Origin: Phylloscopus collybita
Taxonomy: Eukaryota > Chordata > Aves > Passeriformes > Phylloscopidae
DNA length: 64,000 nt
Reading direction: 5' to 3'
Assembly (NCBI GenBank): GCA_027886175.1
Contig: JAJNNQ010000003.1
Location: 9,954,001 to 10,018,000 of the forward strand
In this document: one piece after another, positions 48,901 through 64,000 of the stretch
Numbering within the stretch: the first letter of the stretch is position 1
Layout: each line of letters begins with the position of its first letter
The notes under the pieces: generated by a model
Told to the model about the DNA's origin: nothing
What the model saw: the letters and a program-made list of their open reading frames with translations, nothing else
The model's database searches: none
Position numbers and translations under genes: made by a program

Positions 48901-49344
48901 TGAGGACAAGGGGCTGCCCCTTCATCTCCCCGGCTTGTGCAGAAGGTGGGTGAGGGCAGGATGAGGGAAAAACCAGCCCGGATTCACCATCACCCCCACC
49001 CCTCCTCCCTTCTGCGGGAGGACCAACACCAAGAACAAGACAGGCACCTTCCCCCAAGGTCTCTCCATTTGACCCACAGTTCCTGCCACCTTCCCCTGCT
49101 GCACCTGGGGGCCATGACAAAGCTTTGGTACCCGCTGACAGAGACAGGGCGAGCCCCGGCCGGGCACTCAGGCTCGACCTTGCAGCGTTACAGCAGCAGG
49201 AGGGTTGTTTGCAGCCCACCACCCCATGGTATCAGCCATCCGGTCAGCACGGTAGCGGTGCGAGAGACCTTGGCACTTACCTGGCAGCACCCAGAACCCC
49301 CACAGCACCCAGCTCCAGAGCGGCCACGGGCCCCGGCACCCCAT
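36965..49344 (-). CDS. MUC4: Mucin-4, membrane-bound (signal, mucin, NIDO, AMOP, VWD, EGF, TM)
   Basis: There are 26 exons (5' to 3'): 49344-49281, 48933-48730, 48634-45461, 45145-45006, 44818-44654, 44572-44417, 44294-44164, 43933-43845, 43531-43355, 43263-43120, 43024-42905, 42695-42493, 41820-41742, 41498-41328, 41147-41046, 40841-40605, 40218-40084, 39994-39816, 39702-39543, 39463-39365, 38798-38616, 38541-38468, 38166-38102, 37812-37613, 37395-37227, 37142-36965. The sum is 6798 bases, or 2265 residues. Signal peptide MGCRGPWPLWSWVLWGFWVL. Ser/Thr mucin to residue about 1147, then NIDO to 1374, AMOP to 1521, and VWD opening with FGDPHITTLDG. Several EGF modules follow, including a calcium-type DIDEC. 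The membrane segment (WLAISLPAFLGILLGALALL onward) and a short basic tail end the protein. MUC4 is a ligand-like partner of ERBB2 and a protective epithelial mucin. Confidence 0.92.
45700..45960 (-). repeat. MUC4: Thr/Ala-rich short tandem repeats in the MUC4 mucin exon
   Basis: The region encodes runs of TTA-type triplets separated by GS or GN. A 51-bp unit (17 codons) occurs at 45790-45840 and 45841-45891 with almost no differences, and begins again at 45892. This is an O-glycosylation-dense patch, and its length is likely to vary between individuals. Confidence 0.85.
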
Positions 49345-50394
49345 AGTGCTTCTTCGGTGTCAGGGAGGAAGGCGACAGCGCTGCAGGTTTCTCTCTCTCA
49401 AGGGAGCGTGCAACGTGTGGCTCCACCGGTGAGCACTCCCCCAGGTGGGGGGGACAGGGACACCACGTGCCCTGCCTGGGGCACTGACGTCTCTGTGTCC
49501 TCGCAGCCTGCGCTCAGGTGGCAGCGTCCCAATTCTGAGGACCCACTGATGCTGGGAGCCACACCCATTCTGCCATGGGAAGCTTTAAGGTCCTTCCCAG
49601 GCTGACCCCACTGCTGACAGCCCACGGGTGGGGTCCCCAACCCCTGGGGAGCAACCCGGGGGGCTCAAAGTCACTTGGCCTAAAGGCACTGGGACAGCTG
49701 GTGGGGACAGGGGTCCCAAAAACGTCTCTGTGAGGGGTGGGTCAGTCCCGGGCTCTGCACCCCCATCCACCCTCCTGGTTGCTGTCAGGTCCCTCCACAC
49801 TTGGCTGCATGGCCGATAACCCCTGGCAGGGGTTGGCTCGTCACCAAGGAGGAAGAAGGAAGGAGCAGGCTACCGCTGGTGCCTTGGGGTCCCACGTACT
49901 GACCCTGCCCTCTGGCACTGCCGGTGCCAGCGATATCTGCACATCGCAGCAAACGCCCACACAAACCCGGATGGCGTGGTGGGGGGGTGTTCCTGCAGAG
50001 GTGGCGGGGCCAGGCATTGCCCTGGGTTGCAGGTCACCTTCCACCAGGGACAGAAGCTGGATGGACCCAGCTGCATGAACGGACCCAGTGAGGCCACTGC
50101 AGCAAATGTTTGCTTCTTCACAGGGTCTCACCCAGCTCCAGGATCACTTACGGAGAGGGTGATGGTGTTGTGCCTTCCTCGCTTCGCTGACAGCCCTGCC
50201 ACGGTGGCTGCACTTTGCATAGGAAAACAGAAGCGCAGAGTCCCAGGCAGTGACGTGTGACCGTGCTCGCAACAGCACCAGCTCCTTGTCCCCACAATCA
50301 GGGAGGGCCAGGGAACCACAGCTGAGGGAGCTGTGGGTGCACAGGATGTGGCCAGGTACCATCTGCCACAGGGATGGATCCATGGTCATGCCAA
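49345..50394. other. MUC4 upstream region
   Basis: Presumed MUC4 promoter side (minus strand). It is GC-rich, with no TATA box in the expected place and no other gene or repeat recognised. Confidence 0.45.
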
Positions 50395-50819
50395 TGATAG
50401 TGTAGGGTTGAAATGATTTCTGTAGAACTGCAAGCGAGTAACTAGGGGTGGTGGTGGTTAGGAAGGGTAACGGTTGGGAAGGGAAAGGCCTGGGCTTGCT
50501 GGTCAACAGGGCCTTGAGAATAGAACGTTAGCTTTGCTGTAGTTGCTGTAGCTAAGGCCATTGTTTTAACTAAATCAAGTATGACTTTTTTCAGGGGAAT
50601 TGAATATGATCACTGTTTGGCTAAATTAGAAGAAATTTTTGCTTGGGAACAATCTAAAGTAAATAATCAATACGTAGCTGGGTAGCAGGGTATAAAAATG
50701 TGTGTGCTGCCTATCATTGTCCAAGTCAGATTTGGGTCTGTGTGCCCTGGCTCCTGGAGCTTCTCAATAAAAGCACCTGCATATAATCATTCTGTGGTTA
50801 TGTGATTCCAATGCTAACA
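50395..50819 (+). mobile_element. Solo LTR of an endogenous retrovirus (425 bp)
   Basis: It starts TGATAG and ends CTAACA (TG...CA, short imperfect inverted ends) and is flanked by CCAA at 50391-50394 and 50820-50823. Inside are a TATA box (tataaaaatg, 50691) and AATAAA (50766-50771), with about 70 bases between them that fit an R region. The AT-rich composition differs from the surroundings. No internal gag, pol or env sequence is present, so it is a recombined single LTR. The 4-bp target duplication would fit gammaretrovirus-like elements. I do not recognise the family. Confidence 0.7.
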
Positions 50820-50823
50820 CCAA

Positions 50824-51639
50824 GGCAGCTCTTCCTCACTAAGGCAGGGTCTCTCCTCTAAAGCCACCAGCTCTGGAGCAGAGTATCCTGGGGAGCAGGT
50901 ACCACCATTATCAATCACCTGGGGAGCTGGCGGGTTTGGGCACCACGATCCTCCTTCACCTGATCCCAAGATCCCTTCCTGATGCTGCTAGAAGGCAGCA
51001 CCGCAGGAAACCCAGCTAAGGGGCTCTGATACCCACGTGGAGCGGGGAGTGAGCACTGACACCGGCTCTGACCCCACAGGGGCCACCCCTCCACTCCCGC
51101 ACCTGCTCCCGGCTCCGGCTCCGTCTGCGGCGGAGGCACCCGGTTGCACAACACCCCTCGCGTGGGTGGGGGCGACGCCGGTCCCGCCACTCCCTGCCCG
51201 GGCATGAGTCAGGCGGCAGCCGGGAGCCGCGGGGCACTGGGCAAGGGGGGCCCGGCTGCGGGGGGCTCCCCTGCAGGCAAGCACTGCCCACTCAGAGCAG
51301 GTAAAACCGTGCCCAGCCTTCAAGCATTGGGCCTGGGGGTGGGATATACTGTGACTAACTCCAGCAGCCCTGGATGGGGAGAACTCTGCACCCTAAAGCA
51401 GCCTGGGAGGACTCAGCAGGAGGTTTTTTAGGTGCACATGTCACACAGCTCTTCCTGGGGATCCCCACAGTCTGTGCATCCCCTTCTGAGCTTCATCCCA
51501 CAGGGGTTCCCAAGGGTAATAGTCCCAGCTGCCTGCAGGGAGGAACCAGCACCCATGGAGATGTGGCCTGTCCCTGTGTGTTGGCAGGGATAAACCTGGG
51601 AGACGGCCAGAGGCACCCTCCTCCTCTCCATAGAATATT
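50824..51639. other. MUC4-TNK2 intergenic remainder
   Basis: GC-rich sequence (50950-51290) followed by unremarkable sequence. No gene recognised. Confidence 0.45.
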
Positions 51640-52025
51640 TTTATATATATACATAATATATATATTAAAATTACATTTCTCTTTACAAAAACAATTCAAC
51701 AAGGGGCCAGGGGATGGAGGCCATTGCCAAGGCCAGGGCATAAGCACCCTGGAAAGTCTGTGGCACTAGGCAGGGTCTCTTTTGGGGTGTCTCCACCCTC
51801 AAGTGGGGGCTCAGTCCAGAGTCCTGCAGCAGGTTGTGTGGGTGGAGGCGGCAGGACTGGCCCCGTGGCGAGATGCCTGCTCCGGGTCCAACGCAGCTCG
51901 CCCCGTCCCCGCTGTCACCACCTGTAAGGAGAGGACAGGACATGAATTCAGGAGGGGTGATAGTGCCAGTCTGCCCACAGCAGTGTGGCATAGGGAGCTG
52001 CCCCCCCTCAAAAACATTGATGTCC
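51640..52025 (-). other. TNK2: TNK2 3' untranslated region (end approximate)
   Basis: Runs from the TAG at 52026-52028 down to an AT-rich stretch at 51630-51690, where minus-strand variant poly(A) hexamers of the TATAAA type occur. The exact end is a guess. Confidence 0.4.
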
Positions 52026-62663
<10,638 letters not shown>

Positions 62664-63499
62664 GCTACAGCTCAGCCTCTGCTGGGACACAGTATCAGGT
62701 TAGGGGCAACCCTGCTCCGCTTCCCTCTGCCCTAGCCCCACTGGGGAGTCACCCAGAGGCGCTCAGAACCAAGGCTGGGGTGCTGCTGTGAGGGATACTA
62801 GTGGAGTCATCTCCTGAGCCTGTCCCCACCTCTCTGGCGGAGCCCAGGAGAGGCACCCCAATCAGCACGACCCCCAGAGATAGGAAGGGCCCCCCAGTCT
62901 GCCCTGTCCTGCCCACAGAAAAACCAGCCCACTCCTGCATTCCAGCACAGGCTATCCCCTGGTCAGGAGTGCCAAGGACACAGGAGGCAGAAGCTCAGGA
63001 CAGATGTGCTGGCCCAATTCCCTCTGCTCAGCTGGAAGGGCTGAGCAGGGAGGTGACAGCTGTCCCCAGCAGGACAGCTACCTTGACCCCCTTGCATGCC
63101 CACACACTTGGCTGAGTTGCAGTACAGACTCACAGTGGGTCTCCTCTGCCATGGGTGGCGGCACCTCATTGGGTAGACACAGGGAGGGAGCAGACAGGAA
63201 CATCTGGCCCTCTAGAGGGTCCTGTTGCTCCAGTGATGGGGTACAGAGCACCCCAGTGCTGCTGGCATCAGCCCCCAGCTGTGCCAGGACACAGGGAGGA
63301 AGGGCTGGAGTCCCACGCTTCCCCCCACCACTCCCCATCCTTGCCCGTTGTCTCTGCTCTCCCCCACTTTAACCACCATCCTTTCTGGAAGGGGGTATGG
63401 CTCTGCCTCCTCCTGCTGAGAGCAGGGGGGGAGGTTGGGACCCGCCAGCTCCGCTCCACAGCGCGGCAGCCCCCTCCATCCTCTCCTCTTCCCTGGGAG

Positions 63500-64000
63500 A
63501 CGACATGGCCCCTGGCGTCTTCACCCGCTGTGCTCGGCTCCCTCGGCCGCGTCACCGCAATTACAGTCCTCGGCACTGGGCTAAAAATACGGCGGGCGCG
63601 GCGAGCAGCTGGGCACGGGGGCGCACGGGGGCACGCAGGGCCACACGGGGCGAAGGGAGCCGCGGCTCCCCTGCCCGCAGGCGATAGGGACAGGGCCGGG
63701 TGACGGCCAGCGTAGGGTCTGCCCGGGGCGAGGGTCGGCACTTACTCGGTAGAGGCGGAAGCGGGTGAGGAAGGGGAAGGATCGGTGCAAAGCCTGGAAG
63801 CGTCGCATCCTGCCTGGCTGCCAGCCCCTGGCACCGCTGATGTCCCTTCCCCGGTGCCGGCGTCCCACGGCGGAGCCCGCTCACTGCAGCCGGGGCACCG
63901 GCAGTCCCTTCATTTGCGCTACAGAGATGATGCCTGGGCTCGACCGCCCCATAGACCCCCCTGGAGCGGACAGGGGGTTCGGGCTGTCCGTCGGCCGGAC
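63500..64000 (-). promoter_or_regulatory. TNK2: CpG-rich TNK2 5' region
   Basis: CpG-rich sequence around the alternative first exon, continuing to the window edge. A cggcactgggctaaaaatacggcggg stretch at 63570 lies 3' of the exon on the minus strand, so it is not its TATA box. Confidence 0.5.
63746..63808 (-). CDS. TNK2: Alternative first coding exon of TNK2
   Basis: An ATG at 63808 opens MRRFQALHRSFPFLTRFRLY-R, ending at a GTAAGT donor. Joined to an acceptor at 62682 (gtgtcccag), it reads through QRLSCS straight into the usual start methionine without a stop. It would give a TNK2 isoform with 27 extra basic, hydrophobic N-terminal residues. Mammals have TNK2 isoforms with extended N-termini of different sequence. 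Confidence 0.55.

Noticed and set aside
50391..50815. CCAATG repeated near both ends of the LTR as a 6-bp target duplication
   Set aside because: Using it would give element ends that are not TG...CA. The CCAA pair with TG...CA ends is the better fit.

Overview
The window is a piece of vertebrate nuclear genome, most likely bird. It has compact spliced genes with GT-AG introns, a GC-rich background with CpG islands, and an intact class II CPD photolyase gene (placental mammals have lost this gene). The gene order RUBCN, small mucin, MUC4, TNK2 matches the block known from human chromosome 3q29. Exons were placed by hand from splice sites, reading phase and protein similarity. In each complete model the summed exon length is an exact multiple of three.

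Layout, left to right. (1) 383-7280, plus strand: the last nine coding exons and long 3'UTR of RUBCN, whose 5' part lies outside the window. (2) 8113-11024, minus strand: a complete nine-exon CPD photolyase. (3) 11590-17481, plus strand: a small secreted mucin gene, possibly the MUC20 counterpart. Its signal-peptide exon and Ser/Thr exon are tandemly duplicated, giving two alternative starts that share one 3' end. (4) 21802-34750, plus strand: a MUC4 paralogue with a TATA box, signal peptide, one 5-kb mucin exon, NIDO and AMOP domains, and then a stop after a short acidic tail. It has no VWD, EGF or membrane segment. (5) 36965-49344, minus strand: a full-length MUC4 (mucin domain, NIDO, AMOP, VWD with a GDPH site, EGF repeats, transmembrane segment). 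Genes 4 and 5 lie tail to tail and share NIDO/AMOP exon sizes almost exactly, so they look like an inverted duplication. (6) 50395-50819: a solo retroviral LTR flanked by a 4-bp duplication. (7) 52026-63808, minus strand: TNK2 (ACK1) complete from SAM to UBA, 1040 codons, with an upstream alternative first coding exon and an internal CpG island.

RUBCN (autophagy and endosome maturation) and TNK2 (CDC42-regulated tyrosine kinase) are conserved anchors. Between them lies a mucin cluster that appears to have expanded by duplication, giving one membrane-bound mucin and at least two predicted secreted products. The features most worth following up are the truncated, secretable NIDO-AMOP mucin, the cassette-duplicated small mucin gene with a nearly identical 333-bp intronic block, and two non-canonical GC-AG introns.
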